64,000 bases of DNA from Phytoseiulus persimilis (taxonomy: Eukaryota > Arthropoda > Arachnida > Mesostigmata > Phytoseiidae), in assembly GCA_037576195.1 (NCBI GenBank), contig CM075104.1, positions 17,624,211-17,688,210 of the forward strand, given 5' to 3'. The position numbers were made by a program, and so were the translations under genes. The notes beneath the pieces are model-generated. The model saw only the letters and a program-made list of their open reading frames with translations. It was not told the origin of the DNA and did not search any database. This document shows positions 47,323-59,223 of this stretch, one piece after another (positions within the stretch are counted from its first letter, which is position 1; every line of letters starts with the position of its first letter).

Positions 47323-49330
47323 GATGGTGAGCGGTAATATTTGTGTACTTGGCAGTTGAGGGAAATATGCATGGACATTACCATGAGCCGACCTTTTCTT
47401 CCGATGTTTTGGATAATGGTAACAGCCAAGGTTGGAACAATTCATGGTATTACAGCAACAGCAGCATCGGCGTTCGACTGTCGCGGAAATTATCAGAGCA
47501 TCGTCCAGGAGTCGCACTTAGGCTTAACAATCCATCCGTGCGTTCATCGAGGGTGCTTCACATCGAACGTGATGTTGCAAGACGATATAAGCGCCCGTCG
47601 AACGAGGGAACATACAAGTCAACCGTTTCTCATCGAGCAATGAAGGTCACAGAGAGTGTTTTTCTCACTCCCTGATGAACTTCGAATGATCAGAAATTCC
47701 GGAAATCTCAGGGCACGTTTTGCATCATTTGCCGGAGGTTCAGAGCGTTGTTTGGAGGACCGACGAGGGTTTCAAAAATGCGGAAGGTTTCGTCTCTCTG
47801 TTCCTGTCTCGGGAAACGGCCAGAAGATCATTTCGACGAGTGAATTTGGTTCGAGCGGAACCTGTAGGATGGCTAAAACTTGGTAAAATCTCTCAAAGTG
47901 CCTACTCTCTGCAATGTATGCAGACCAGAACACCGTGGCCAGCGCAATTTTGCCGAGCTAGGTGAACGTGAGTATTCGAATAATATCGCGACTCAATCTA
48001 GTCTCCTGAGTCGAGCGAAGTTGAGCGTGACGAGTCTTGGGAGAAGAGGCAGCGAGCCACTCCAAACCTGAGCCGAGTGGGGGTGGGGACATCAGCGGTG
48101 GTTGGGTTCCATGCGGCCTCTGCCGCAGCCCAGTGATCCTCGACCTTATCCCTGAGGAAACCCCGGAGAACCAGGCTTCGAGGTGATCCACGCCGCTGAT
48201 GCGAATCAAGTCGAAAGAATACCATGCTCGATCACTGTTCGAAACACGGCATCAAGTATGAGGAGTATGTAAAACCGAAGAAACAACAAACACAAACAGA
48301 ACGTTCCTCACTGAATCCTCAAGCCTCAGAAGGCTGAATGTCGGTATTCCTGTGATCGTATGTAAAGGAATGTTCACAAAAGGATTCCGGCACTGGCTGC
48401 GCAGGAGAGCAAACGTTCTCACGGATGCTGCCTCTGCGCCAGAAACATTGATTGGTCATTACGTAGGAGAGGATGCAGAACTTCAGAGGGGAAGCACAAG
48501 CTGGAAGCTGGATTCACAAGTTGAGACTTCCTTGATTCTTCGGAACACTCTGAAATTCCCTCGCGATTTCGATTCTCGGCCAAGGCTGATCTCGAGGGCT
48601 TAGCGATACCTCGAGAAGTGTTCAGCGGTTCAAAGAAGCCGCTTGAGAAACATGGCACCGCCCCACCAGCCACACCTTCTGCTTCGAAAATGGTATCCAT
48701 GCTGCCATAATATTATATTTACATGCCGGACCATGCATCTCACACCTCTGGTGCCATGAGCTAACCAAGCCTTGGTACCCTCGCACAAAGCCGGAAGGAG
48801 GGAAGAGGCATTTAGGTCGAGTTTGAAATTCATTCTTACCACGGGATACGATCCCTCATCTCACCGGAGATTTTCGAGGGGAAAAGACTCCGCCGCTCAG
48901 TCCCGAATGAATTCCGTGAATTCCCGTTTGAGTCGCGATCGATGTCGATGATTCCCGCTTCGTTTCCACAGGGGCCGTGAGACCAGAGGAACGCCATCAC
49001 TCCCCACCGTTGGAACGAGTATCCGATATGTTGTAATATTTCGTTATTTCGTATATATTTCGTTAATATATACTCTGAATTTTTCGCACAGGATCTTCGA
49101 GACGATACATTCAACTCTGCCTCGGACAGAATCGGCTTCTCCGTTTGCTGGAAATCCCGACTCCTCTGCGTCTCTCCGTTGCTTGTGTGAACAGCGCCGT
49201 TGGGATTCGTTCTTCAACTTTGCCGTCTGAGAGCAAACAAAGTGCGAATACAATGTTTGAACATTTTTCGTGACCCGGACGCCAAGCAGCGACTATGCCA
49301 CCGTGTCCGAGCGATGTGCTTCTGCTGGAC
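47323..49330. other. Intergenic, no supported gene
   Basis: Several 60-110 codon frames on both strands, none with a motif or splice support. Confidence 0.35.
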
Positions 49331-49337
49331 TATAAAA
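49331..49337 (+). promoter_or_regulatory. TATA box of mini-gene 1
   Basis: TATAAAA, 57 bp upstream of the ATG. The spacing allows a start site about 30 bp downstream and a very short leader. Confidence 0.75.
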
Positions 49338-49387
49338 AACGTCGCTTCAGCGCTGAGCACGTCTAGAAACTCTAGCGGCTATTCGAC

Positions 49388-49546
49388 ATGCAGTTCTCCT
49401 CCATCTTGTTCGTCATCGCCTGCTTCATTCTTTTCGCTACTGTTTTCGTCGCGCCAGTCGTCCACGGGGATGACGAAACCACCATGAGCCCGGGAGTCGC
49501 GAAAGTCAAGGAAATGCTCGCGAAGGTCATAAAGAGCAAATCCTAA
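49388..49546 (+). CDS. Short secreted-type peptide with Lys-rich helical tail (mini-gene 1)
   Basis: Not matched to a known family. The product is 52 residues and intronless. The first 27 or so are a clear signal peptide: short N-region, hydrophobic core SSILFVIACFILFATVFVA, likely cut after VVHG. The predicted mature part has about 25 residues: an acidic start (DDETT), then GVAKVKEMLAKVIKSKS. The latter would form a cationic amphipathic helix and has no cysteine. It is a complete compact gene, with TATA box 57 bp before the ATG and AATAAA 31 bp after the stop. A second gene of the same architecture lies 0.9 kb downstream. Antimicrobial, venom or saliva-type, or membrane-active peptide are possibilities; none is proven. 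Confidence 0.75.
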   Translation: MQFSSILFVIACFILFATVFVAPVVHGDDETTMSPGVAKVKEMLAKVIKSKS

Positions 49547-49576
49547 GCTGCGCGATCGGGAGTCGAGCTGAGATGA

Positions 49577-49582
49577 AATAAA
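49577..49582 (+). terminator. Polyadenylation signal of mini-gene 1
   Basis: AATAAA inside GAGATGAAATAAAT. The same 14-mer recurs at 50919-50932. Confidence 0.75.
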
Positions 49583-50385
49583 TTTCTGCATTCAACATTG
49601 AGTCATTCATTGAGCGGCGTTTTTTCCACAGTTTCACATCGAGTCCTCCGTATTCTCATGACGTCGACTTCTTCCACTAGTGATCGCCGCCACGATGGGT
49701 TGCCACTTGCCACAGGGGACCTCTTTCAGAGGATTCCGGGGGTGCGAGTTCCAGAGTTTTTGCTCAACTCATATGTGACTGTAGCGATTGCTATGAGCAT
49801 GATGCTCATTGCTGGGCAGCGTGCCAGTGCAGTCCATGAGAACTCCGTCAGCTTTCGTTCTGGAGTGCTCCCGGAGTAACAACGTTTTTCTCCAGTTTCA
49901 CTACTGCTTCCGCGGCCTGAAATAACGTCTATCGATGGAGGGAGTTTTCCGAGCTAGTTGGAGGACTCTGAGTTCGGTATTTTCATGCAAACCGAGTCAT
50001 TCAGCTCGTTGCTCAGGGAAATCCGTTCGTGAGTATCTTCGCTGAAGAAAGTCTGGTAGCCCATTCGACACGTCCCATGCTAAAATAAAATCGAATGAGA
50101 ATCCGTTTTCCCAAGGAAACGAACCGAACCGCCCAGATCGCCAGTTTCCGGAAATTCTCCCTCATGATCACCTCAATTGGGTCGATTTTCGTTCAGAGCG
50201 TGAGGCTTCTGCCATGAGAACATCCAACATCTAGGATGAGGAAATGCTAGAGAGCAGGTTCCTCTGAGCCAGTCCGCGGCAAGATTCGCTGCGCTGTCGG
50301 CATCGTGACATGGTCTTTTACTTTCGAAGAACGCAAATATTTGAGCGCGTGGCAAGCGGTGAGCATCACGGAAGCCTAATCGCAG
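49583..50385. other. Spacer between the two mini-genes
   Basis: A plus-strand frame ending at 49879 contains a hydrophobic signal-like segment (VTVAIAMSMMLIAGQRASA) but has no TATA box or polyadenylation signal at the right distance. It may be a decayed paralogue. Otherwise nothing seen. Confidence 0.35.
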
Positions 50386-50393
50386 TATAAAAA
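50386..50393 (+). promoter_or_regulatory. TATA box of mini-gene 2
   Basis: TATAAAAA, 53 bp upstream of the ATG, almost the same spacing as in mini-gene 1. Confidence 0.75.
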
Positions 50394-50438
50394 GAGCGGG
50401 AGCACGAACGGGTATGTAGCTCAAATTTGCAGTCAACA

Positions 50439-50606
50439 ATGATGGCTATGAAGCCTCTTAATTTCATCCTATCGCTGATTCTGGAGTTTGGCCTCATACT
50501 CGGTATGGGACAGGTGGTTGGTACTGTCGCGCAAACCGTCCCGGCCATTGTTAAGAAGTTGGCTTTCGAGTACCTCAAGAAGAGTGCCGAGCAACAGAAG
50601 ACGTAG
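50439..50606 (+). CDS. Short secreted-type peptide with Lys-rich helical tail (mini-gene 2)
   Basis: Not matched to a known family. The product is 55 residues and intronless, starting at the first ATG of ATGATGGCTATG; the second and third ATGs are also in frame. A hydrophobic segment, PLNFILSLILEFGLILGMG, acts as signal peptide or anchor. The predicted remainder is about 30 residues, with TVPAIVKKLAFEYLKKSAEQ as a cationic amphipathic helix, and lacks cysteine. AATAAA lies 52 bp after the stop. It resembles mini-gene 1 in length, cysteine-free lysine-rich C-terminal helix, TATA spacing and lack of introns, but direct sequence identity is low. They may be ancient paralogues or convergent. A membrane-active role is inference only. 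Confidence 0.7.
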   Translation: MMAMKPLNFILSLILEFGLILGMGQVVGTVAQTVPAIVKKLAFEYLKKSAEQQKT

Positions 50607-50657
50607 ATGATTTCGATTTCGGGAATCATACACCGGCGGCGGAAACATGGAGGACTG

Positions 50658-50663
50658 AATAAA
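50658..50663 (+). terminator. Polyadenylation signal of mini-gene 2
   Basis: AATAAA in GGACTGAATAAAGTTG, 52 bp after the stop codon. Confidence 0.7.
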
Positions 50664-50918
50664 GTTGTATTGCTGACCATATTCTCACTCCTTGAAATCC
50701 GATCCACGAATTTTCAGGATCGCTGCTTCCGTCGATTATCGTTCCACGTGTGGATTCACACGTCTGATAACAGTTGTAGACATCTAAGGCCGTTCAATAC
50801 TTTGAGTGCGACAAAACTCAAAGACCAGAATTCTCGATGGCTCGCGGTTTCATTTTTGAGAGGTAGCCTGTGAGGACTCTTTGTCACACACATGTTCAGA
50901 ATCTGACGTACTCAACCG

Positions 50919-50932
50919 AGAGATGAAATAAA
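50919..50932 (+). repeat. Copy of the mini-gene 1 3' end motif
   Basis: GAGATGAAATAAAT is identical to the 14 bases around the mini-gene 1 polyadenylation signal. No intact signal-peptide ORF lies upstream of it. It may mark a dead third copy. Confidence 0.35.
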
Positions 50933-53900
50933 TATTTGACACCGAGTTCTGATCCGTTCATGATGGTTACGATTTCGAAACTTCCGAGTCCCTGCCCGAG
51001 CGCTTCTTGTTGGTCTTCGCATGTGATCGAGCTCCAAAGAATGGTTCCCGGATGAATGGCTTCCGGATCCGCTGGCGGTAGATGTCAGAGTTCCACGCTT
51101 GAACCTCTTAGGGAAGTTCCCGCAGATTCCTCCTGATGAATGTGAGCCTGATCTCCTAGTGAGAAGATTGGTAGCATATTTGTGATTCTGGAACGCGTAT
51201 TCTGATTCAATTGGAATCAAATTGATTGTTCCTTCGTTTCATTGGAGTGCTTCGCTCTCAACTGTGGATGTCGACCTTCAGATCGCGGTCCCTGGGTATC
51301 ATAACCATTCGATCGGAGGTGAGTTCCTCCAGCAGTCCGAGGTGCCATCTGGAAACGCCTATGATGAAAGTTGGGCAGCAGTGGGACTCTGCTCCCATTC
51401 GATCCCAGCCTCCCCGAATCAGAGAAGAAGTCTCCGCCGTGATCGTTTCTCTCGATCGGAGTATAGGCTCCTCCGTATAATTGCTACGAAACGTTGTGAT
51501 TTACTGCCGAACATCCGGAGAGGATGAGACTGAAGGAGCTCTTCTATCTGAAAGTTTGGCATGCTAGCCGACTGAAGTAAACACTGAATTACAACGTGCC
51601 GACGACTAACAAGGAGTCTCTAAGTTCCGAAGGCTCCGGCGATGGGAATTATGTTTGTGGCAGTAGCTTACGATGTTTGGAAACGCCACCGTAGGGAACG
51701 ACTGAAAGACATAAAATGAAACTGTTGCTGTCCGGATAAACTCCTGCCGAGCGGGCTTCCACAGATATAATCGAGTTCAGAGTGTGGAGCTTCGCTCAGA
51801 TCCTACTCCGCTTCTCTACTTCGCTCGTTGATTCGACATTCCTGTCGGATAAATCCCGCGCATGGGAGCGACAAGAGTCCAAGTGTTTGAAACCCGGTCG
51901 AATCGGCCGACAGTCCCTCCTCTTCCGCGCCCGAGTGCCCCGATTTGACTAGCACGCCCGATGATAACTCGATTGTAACGACAGCACTGTCGGGTAAAGA
52001 AAGACTCGCAGCTTCCACGATGTCTCAGCCTCCATGAGAGCTTGCTTGGCATCAGACCAAACTTCAAAGACCGTCGGTTCGTGCGTTTCTTGCGGAGCCC
52101 TCACCGCATTCCCTCATACGAGCCATATGACGCTCCAAAGAAACGCCCCGGCAAAGCGATTCTTGCCGAATCGAAGTCAGGCCTTCGTATTAGATTGGAA
52201 ATCGAGCCGAAAACATGTGTTCTACTCGCATGTGTTCGATTCGCGCGCACCCCGGCTCGTCTTCGCCAGGGTTGATAGTTCAGTCAAATATTTTGGATCC
52301 TCGTTCGGCAGTAATATGAAAAGGAGACCGCTCGCTGAGCACCTACCTTCAAGGCGGCTCCTGAAAGCATCTGCTCTCGAGCACATTCTGCAGAACCCAT
52401 CGCGGCTCCGACCTGGAATGGTGTTAAGTAGATTTGGCCTTCCTCACTGCGCTGGAGACATCAAACTCAGCTGATGATACCCAACAAAAATCGTGACGGT
52501 CCAATGACTTAACTTTTCTGGCCGCTCAGTACAACATCGACACGTGCGCTCGGTCAGCCGTACGCTGAGCCTGCGGGAACCGTATGCTATTCACGGTTAC
52601 CCAGGGAGCGGAGCGTTAATACGTTGACACTGGCTCGTGATGAAGTGGTCCGGATGTCGGCTGGGTTGCCAGACAGATAGCCCCAGGTGGCTAACGGGAT
52701 CATTAGACGAATGGTCTCGGAAGTATTCAGCATCCTCCCGACCGGCTGTAGCGCTTCGGAACTTCCGGAAGAGGATTTCTACAAAATCAGAGCGACCGCT
52801 TCCATACCTGGGTCGAGGACTGTCCAGCGTCGACAGTGACATCGCCCCTCTGGCGGTTCAAAAACCGCTCTGGTGTTTTTCCTGGAGGGAGACAGCATGA
52901 AGACCACTAAAGCAGTCATCGTCGACCAGCGCAGCAGAAGCGACGTCTTGAATCAATGCTGCGAGGCGGCTGGTTGCTGGCGAGGGACCACTAAACATGG
53001 TGAGTTTACGCTCTAACCGATTCTCTGGAGACCTCCGTTGTCGTCCTCCCGCAGACCAGAGCACGCTGGCGGGGCTAGCGTGGGAGGGATTGTTGGTTGG
53101 ACCGGGGATGGGAGCGCAGCGGTAAGTACAGCCATGATGAAAACGAATTCCTCTATTTTCATCACACGGATACTTACTCTCAATGCTAAAATCATCGATC
53201 CCATCCACCCCGACTCACCTGTGGATCGCTTCCCCAATGAAGCGAGCTGGTTGCTCGCTTCGCGGCTCATGGAGTCGGTTGCCCACAGGGGTCGATCCTG
53301 GAGTCTTGGGGAGTTTTCCCCGTCTTGATGCAGTGCCAGATGCTAATCCGCTTGTAAGATGTTGACAAAAATGCCGGCTCCGACAAAGGGATGCACGTCT
53401 CGGAACGCCCCCCCCCACCCCCCCACCCCCCTCCAAAAGGCGCACCCTTCCCCTATGAGAGCTGGTCGTGTTTGGATTGTCCCTCATCAGATGAATGAAT
53501 TTCCACCTCCTGATCGGAGACCCGCGGTCCGACTGATTTGCAAAAGCATACCGGAACATGTGTTCTTTCAAACAACCCCGAGGTCCGCAGCGTGTCATAT
53601 GGCTCGAATTAAGCAAGTGCCGACAGCTTCGGACTCGGAGTAGTGGAGGAAGGTCGGCAGATCGTTTCAGATTATGTGTTTCCTCTCTTCGATTGAATTC
53701 TGGTCTCAAACGCATTGTGAAGGCCCGCGCCCAGCCCACGCGATTCACCCGAACCGCGGGCGCACGGCCAGAGTTCCAAAGTAGTGGGCTCGAACGGATG
53801 TGCTTCCGAAGCCGTTCAACCGTGGAACAGAGAAGACATGGGATTCCAGGGATCGATGAAACTCCAGCGGTTTACACTCAAAAATGACTCGCCAACGATA

Positions 53901-54900
53901 TTTACATCGTGGCTGATCCCAAGGTTCACAGGGCATGTCACGGCTTAATCCCGGACCGTGTTGGGGCCTGAGGGAAAGAAAGCATCGCGACGCGGGATTA
54001 GGACACAGACGTTTGACAACATCCACAAGACAGAGCAGCAGCGTTTCTCGGCTCGTAATGGAACTGAGAGGCACTGAATGCTCTCTTCCCAGCGAACACG
54101 AATGACGAGGACCCAGCCACTTCCACAACTCGATCATTATGGAACCGTAGAATTTCGCGCAGTCTCTCAACTCTGGTTTGGCTCCAAGATCGATGTCATT
54201 CCGGCTGGATCAGAGCGAACGATTCCGAACCCGTACGCTTCTATTCCGGCCGCGGCTCCACACATTCTGTTTCGACGCGCGTAATGATGTCGATAAAAGT
54301 ACGCCAGCCTCGTCTCCAAGCTCCGAGGATGATGACGAGCATCCGGCGCACTTCACCTGGCGGTCTTCGACAATCGCTCCACTACTAGCGGTGTATTCGT
54401 AGCGTAACCGAGAATGGCATACGGCTTCCGTTAGAATACGGCGGTGCTCGTCGGATCGCGCACGTGCTCTCGGGGGCTGAAACTGTTAATCCAATGGAGC
54501 GTGACCACGGCTATCGTGAAAGTTTGTTCTTCCACTCTGTTGAGCTGGTTGTTGGTTGGGAGCCGTTCTTCCCGTGATGATTTCTCCTTGTCCCACAGAA
54601 GTCCGGGAACTCACATCCCGCGGGGTCTTGGTTCGAAGATAAGGGAATTTTCTCGAACCGAGCACACCGGGTTCTCGGACGAACTTTCGCTTGCCGAAAG
54701 AAAGACGAGATTCCGCTCGCGTCGAGTCCGAGCGAGGAAGCAATCATAACTGAATCCATTGTCGCCAGGAGCTTCGATCGAATTTAAGGCAGCACGGTCC
54801 TGCTATCTTGGTCCTTCTCGTCGAATCCGTTGAGTTTTGAATGACCTTGACACGATCGACATCTTCCTCCCCATGTTAGTAGCACGGAGGCGTCCGTGCG
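50933..54900. other. Intergenic, no supported gene
   Basis: Only unconvincing frames seen, plus a C-rich run near 53407-53436. A 25-codon ORF at 51641 has a short hydrophobic start but no supporting signals. Confidence 0.3.
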
Positions 54901-55516
54901 AGCGTGTTTCAAGCTCCCCAAAATTGATCGCCGAAGGTGCTGGGACGGCTCCGTGCTGCCGATCCCGGGGCTCTGTTTCCAGAGAAAATTATTCGAGAAA
55001 TCTCGATGACTATCCTTCAGTTGGATCAGAAGAACCCGAGAACCCAGGGAAGAGTGTGCGTTCGTGTTAGCCCGCCTCGCGAATCTGGAGAACGGTCCTG
55101 CGCGCACGGGTTTCTGGAACAGTCTCTTCCGGAATCGTTCGTTCCGAGGGCTTCTCGATACATACATCCATCCACGTTCACTCATTGTACACCGAAGACA
55201 CAGTTGAGCCCGCAGTGGCAACGCCGCGGGTTCCGGTTGAGCCGAAATCCTGCGACACATGGCTCCGCCCTGCGGACCCCTCTCCATGCCGTGGAGATCC
55301 ATAAGAGCCTTTGGATGCGTTTCTCGTCAGTAGATCTCCGCTGTGTGTCAACCAGAGCAAACTCGTTCAGATCGGGTGGATCCCTATTCAAACGTTTCGA
55401 GACGCCAGTGAGTTCCAGCGATAATAATCGGAGCCTCCATTGCTGGCCTTCTTCGAACGAACGGAGGACCGAAAGGCTTTACACTGGCGACCCCGGCGAT
55501 TCAATTGTTCTTCGGG
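54901..55516 (+). promoter_or_regulatory. Upstream region of twist
   Basis: This flank should hold the twist promoter and 5' UTR. I see no clear TATA box. A 281-codon open frame (54937-55782) crosses it and overlaps twist exon 1 in another frame. It looks spurious. Confidence 0.3.
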
Positions 55517-56273
55517 ATGGAAGACTTTGTCTCCAATTCTTGTTCCGCTTCCCTGTCCCCGCCGACGATGATGCCGACGAGCGACTATTTTTCGGACAAT
55601 GTGATACAAACCTGCGACCAGGGTGCCGACAGTCGGAAACGGAAAAGGCAGTCGGATACCGAAGACGAGTGCAGCCGCCGCAAAAAGGTAATGGTCTCAA
55701 AGTACGCTCTGGCATAGGTTTCTTGAGGTTTCTCTCTCTCTCTCTTCCTCTGTTGCCTCGGCTTGAGGACACGGAGTTTTGATTTCGTCGAGCTTTCCCG
55801 AAGTCACGTCCGAAATTCCTTCAGTGCGGGCGAGGAAAACGCAGTTCTGATCGAAGCCTCATAGCTCTGCGTGCTTGAAATGACTCTGACGCTTCGTGTT
55901 ACAGCCTGCAAACGACGTGCACAACCAGAGGTTCCTCGCTAATGTCCGAGAGCGCCAACGCACACAGTCTCTGAACGAGGGTTACGCGCGCCTGCGCCGA
56001 ATCATTCCAACGCTCCCTTCAGACAAACTCTCGAAGATCCAGACCCTGCGGTTAGCGACTCGTTACATCCATTTCCTGAGCCAGCTCCTGGATGGCCAGA
56101 GCTCAGACGAGTACCCCGACACGTCAGTGTTTCTCCAGAACGACAAACTCAGTTACGCCTTCTCCGTCTGGAGAATGGAAGGCGCTTCACTGGAAAACTC
56201 AGAAGTCAACAACAACGAGCCTCACACAGAATCACTCAACGACAGAGATCCGCACCGGTTGCATTTCTGTTGA
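55517..56273 (+). CDS. twi: Twist, basic helix-loop-helix transcription factor
   Basis: Twist binds E-boxes as a bHLH dimer and specifies mesoderm and cell migration. Exons 55517-55687 and 55905-56273 join in phase 0 across a 217-bp intron (donor GTAATG, acceptor CGTGTTACAG). The product is 179 residues. I chose the ATG at 55517 as the first in frame. The N-terminal part holds a basic cluster SRKRKRQ (39-45). The bHLH spans residues 65-120: [19 protein letters not shown] basic region, [19 protein letters not shown] loop and helix 2, then [25 protein letters not shown] at about 140-151 is the WR motif specific to Twist. The coding intron before the bHLH is unusual, since Twist coding regions are mostly uninterrupted. 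Compared with common Twist bHLHs, EAFASLR is EGYARLR here and YIDFLYQVL is YIHFLSQLL. Confidence 0.96.
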
Positions 56274-56518
56274 AATCGTTATCGGTGCGTCCATCTTCGG
56301 TTTTGATGGCGGGCGGTGAGCGTGACGGCGTGTTCCTCGTCACGAAACAACGAGAACGAGTACGTCGCGCCTACAGCTCCTCGAAGAACAGTGGTCTCAT
56401 GTACATTCTCATCTGACTAACGGAAGCTTTCACTCCGACGGAGTACTGTACAATTTGTTCAATTCAAACATGTTATCTAGTGTAATTTATTCTAGTTGAT
56501 AAGTAGCAAGTGCTTGTG

Positions 56519-56524
56519 AATAAA
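56519..56524 (+). terminator. twist polyadenylation signal
   Basis: AATAAA, about 245 bp after the twist stop codon, in a locally AT-rich 3' UTR. Confidence 0.7.
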
Positions 56525-58937
56525 AAGCTGTGAGCGTGAAAGCATTCTTTGATCCCATGATTCCGAGATCCCGAATCGTCGACACGGTAGACTCCGTGCT
56601 CCGTGCCGATGCACCTCTCGTACTTGCTGATCTTAGCGCGGAACAACTCCGGCAGTGCCTCCGTGAAGGGAAGACTCGTTCAGACTCTCAGCTGAGAGAT
56701 CGCGTCGTAAAAGAACGAAACGGAGCACGATTGGGGCCTAAATGAGTTCTCCCGAGTGGATACAGCGCGGAACGTGGGAGACTCGATGGAGTGGGAGAGT
56801 TCGGAGAATCGCTCCGGACAGTCGAAGGACCCACCTGGCCTCCGACTGGGAGTGGCCTTGAACGCATGAGGAAGTTGAAATTGAGCGCGTTAGCAGCTCG
56901 GGTCTTCCTATTTGCGTTCAGCGGTATCGAGCAAACTGGGCAGAACAATGGATCTACTCCCGCTTGGAAACGAACTTCCCAGCACTGTCTGTAGTATTTC
57001 CATGGATCAAGGCTTTTCGCTGAAGTTCTTGAGTGCGTTCCGATGCTTGGCGCTCTCTCGTTCCCGGGCGCCATTTCGGAGCCTCCTGCCATCAAGGGCA
57101 GCAGTCAGTGTTTCCTAGAAGCGAGCGAATGTCACAACATCATCATTGATCATTTTTGGGACGAACTCGCTGTCCACCTTCCGAAAGCGCGTTCCCTTCT
57201 CCTCCTCTGATGTGTCTGGAATATAGAACAGAGATCTAGAGGGAAGCGAAGAAGAAAAAAGAGAAACCGCGGGGAAGCGACAGGACAGGCAATAGCGAAC
57301 TCTTCGAAAATTGACCATCGCTTAGTAACGTACGGGACATCTTCGCGGAGTTCTTTCGTACGCTCAGAGCGGAATGAGACTGATGTACGATGCCGCTCTC
57401 TGCGTCGACTCTCTCTCTCGGAGCACCACCTGGGAACGCAAAGTTCTCGCATGATTCCCGAATACCTGTTCTTTACGGGAATTCCCTCCTTGGAGACACT
57501 TTCTCAGAGAATCGCGACTTTCCAATGGACACTCCGATGTGTATTCCCGCTCGTGCAGAGCGCCCGAGATCGAACGTCGAATGGAATACGGCCCGGGCTA
57601 GGGTGGTCTACCCGCGCCGCACTGGAACGGGGACCTCTCACTTGCTGTCTCGTCGGCGTTGTTTGGTCTTGTCTCCAGGAATGCGCCTCGGCCGAACAAC
57701 TCATGAACTCAGAACAACTCGGAGCGGATCTCCCCCTCATCTGAAAATGCGGCAGAAGAGGCCGTTAGTGGGGCGACTCCGTAAGGAACAACAAAGAGCG
57801 TTTTATGGAAACTTAATGTGGGCGGGGGAAGACAAGGGAATAAGCCGGAGGGGAAATGAATCAGAGAACAAGAGAGAAGAGAACGTTTCTCCTTTGTTGA
57901 GACTTCCAACAGAATGCCCGTACTCAATGTGCCGAAAGACTTGAAACCCATCGGCACGCACAGAGCTGGAGATCCGAGCTTACAGCGAGCCCGACGATCT
58001 TGGACCGAATTCACCGCTTGCCGGGATCGGCTTCAAGTTCCGTTCCGACCATCGAGAATAGGTTTCCGATTATTCCGCGACCAACCGCCCGCGTGCGAGA
58101 CCTCCCGCCAAAAGAAACCCCGCGGTATCCAACCGCAGTTTGTCGTGATTCTCGTTTGTCAAGCTAGGGGAAGGAGACTGCTCTAAGTGAAGCGCAAAGT
58201 ATCACAGGCCTGAGGCCTATATCCTTACTTTTTAAAGCGTGACCAGCCAAAGGCCAATATGTCTAGACGGCTTACCCCGATTCCTGAGCTAAATTTAGAA
58301 GAGGCGAGGGGACCGGAGAGGACTCTGGGGGAATCCCGAAAGTTCTGACAAGCTTTCACTTCCACTGTGAGCCTCCGCCCAAACATACCTGTCTCGCTCG
58401 GAAGCAAATGTCACAACATTCGGAAGGTTCAACAGCAGATCGATATCAGACGCCGCCAGCATCCGAGAGATGTTCGATAACTCAGACAAATCTGAGCCGA
58501 AGCAGTTGCTCTTTTTGCGGCGCTCCTCCGCAGGTGTAAAGAAATCATGAACGAATGGCTTCTTGAACAAAAGGAACGCGAATGAAAGAGGGACAGCAGA
58601 GTTGAGAGCTCGTGGATGAGGGGTGTTAGTAGCGCCCGGCCGGGTCGGAAAATGGTTCTGGCAGCACACCTGATGAGCCCTCCGAGAAGCATTTCACTTA
58701 TTTGATATTCTCAGGTCGACCGAGCCGCCTGATTCCAGCGCGTTCCCTTGGAGTCGGACCGGAACAACCTGACTGTCAACCTCTAAGGGCTCCACAAAAC
58801 TTAACGACAAAATATCGTCCATCAGACTCTGGGTCACTTCGTTCGCTGCGTGTCGTAGACATTAGGCGAACCACCTCTGGGAACCAGAGAGAGAAAGAGA
58901 GTGGCGGACAGAGCGAAACAGAAGAGGAGGGGTAGGA
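56525..58937. other. Intergenic with possible minus-strand relics
   Basis: Two minus-strand stretches, 57121-57229 (ending DDVVTFARF, stop) and 58392-58530 (SELSNISRMLAASDIDLLLN, then NVVTFASERD), share ATGTTGTGACATTYGCT at the DNA level. They could be exons or repeat copies. The proposed splice phases do not match, so I do not call a gene. Confidence 0.3.
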
Positions 58938-59223
58938 AGAGACCTTGGCTCAAGTTCCATACCTGGAAACGACTCACCAGGCGGGGACTCGAGCCGCTAC
59001 GAGACACCACAAAGTAAATGCGGTACGAGACAGCGGCAGTCTGCATGTGGTCGCCCTAGGACTGCATACGACCGATTGATTCACAGTCCACAGTCAATAA
59101 ATATACGACCATCCGTTCAAGGTGACGGCCCGAATTTCGTTCAATGGACTCCGAGTGAGCGGAGCTCTGGGTGCACGGATGCAGGCAATGATGAGCGTAC
59201 ACCATGTGGCCGCCAAACGCAAT
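58938..59223 (-). repeat. SINE-like repeat family S, copy 2
   Basis: Minus strand: CGTAGCGGCTCGAGTCCCCG contains a B-box-like GGCTCGAGTCCC, followed by CTGGTGAGTCGTTTCCAGG and TATGGAACTTGAGCC. The plus-strand landmarks CTTGGCTCAAGTTCCATACC and CCATGTGGCCGCCAAACG match copy 1 at 41.8 kb in order. A tRNA-derived SINE is likely. Confidence 0.6.

Noticed and set aside
54937..55782. 281-codon plus-strand open frame, the longest in the window
   Set aside because: It overlaps twist exon 1 in another frame, is Arg/Ser/Pro-rich with no domain, and crosses a confirmed coding exon and intron.
57390..57944. 184-codon plus-strand frame downstream of twist
   Set aside because: No motif, no start context or splice support, and overlapping frames on the other strand.
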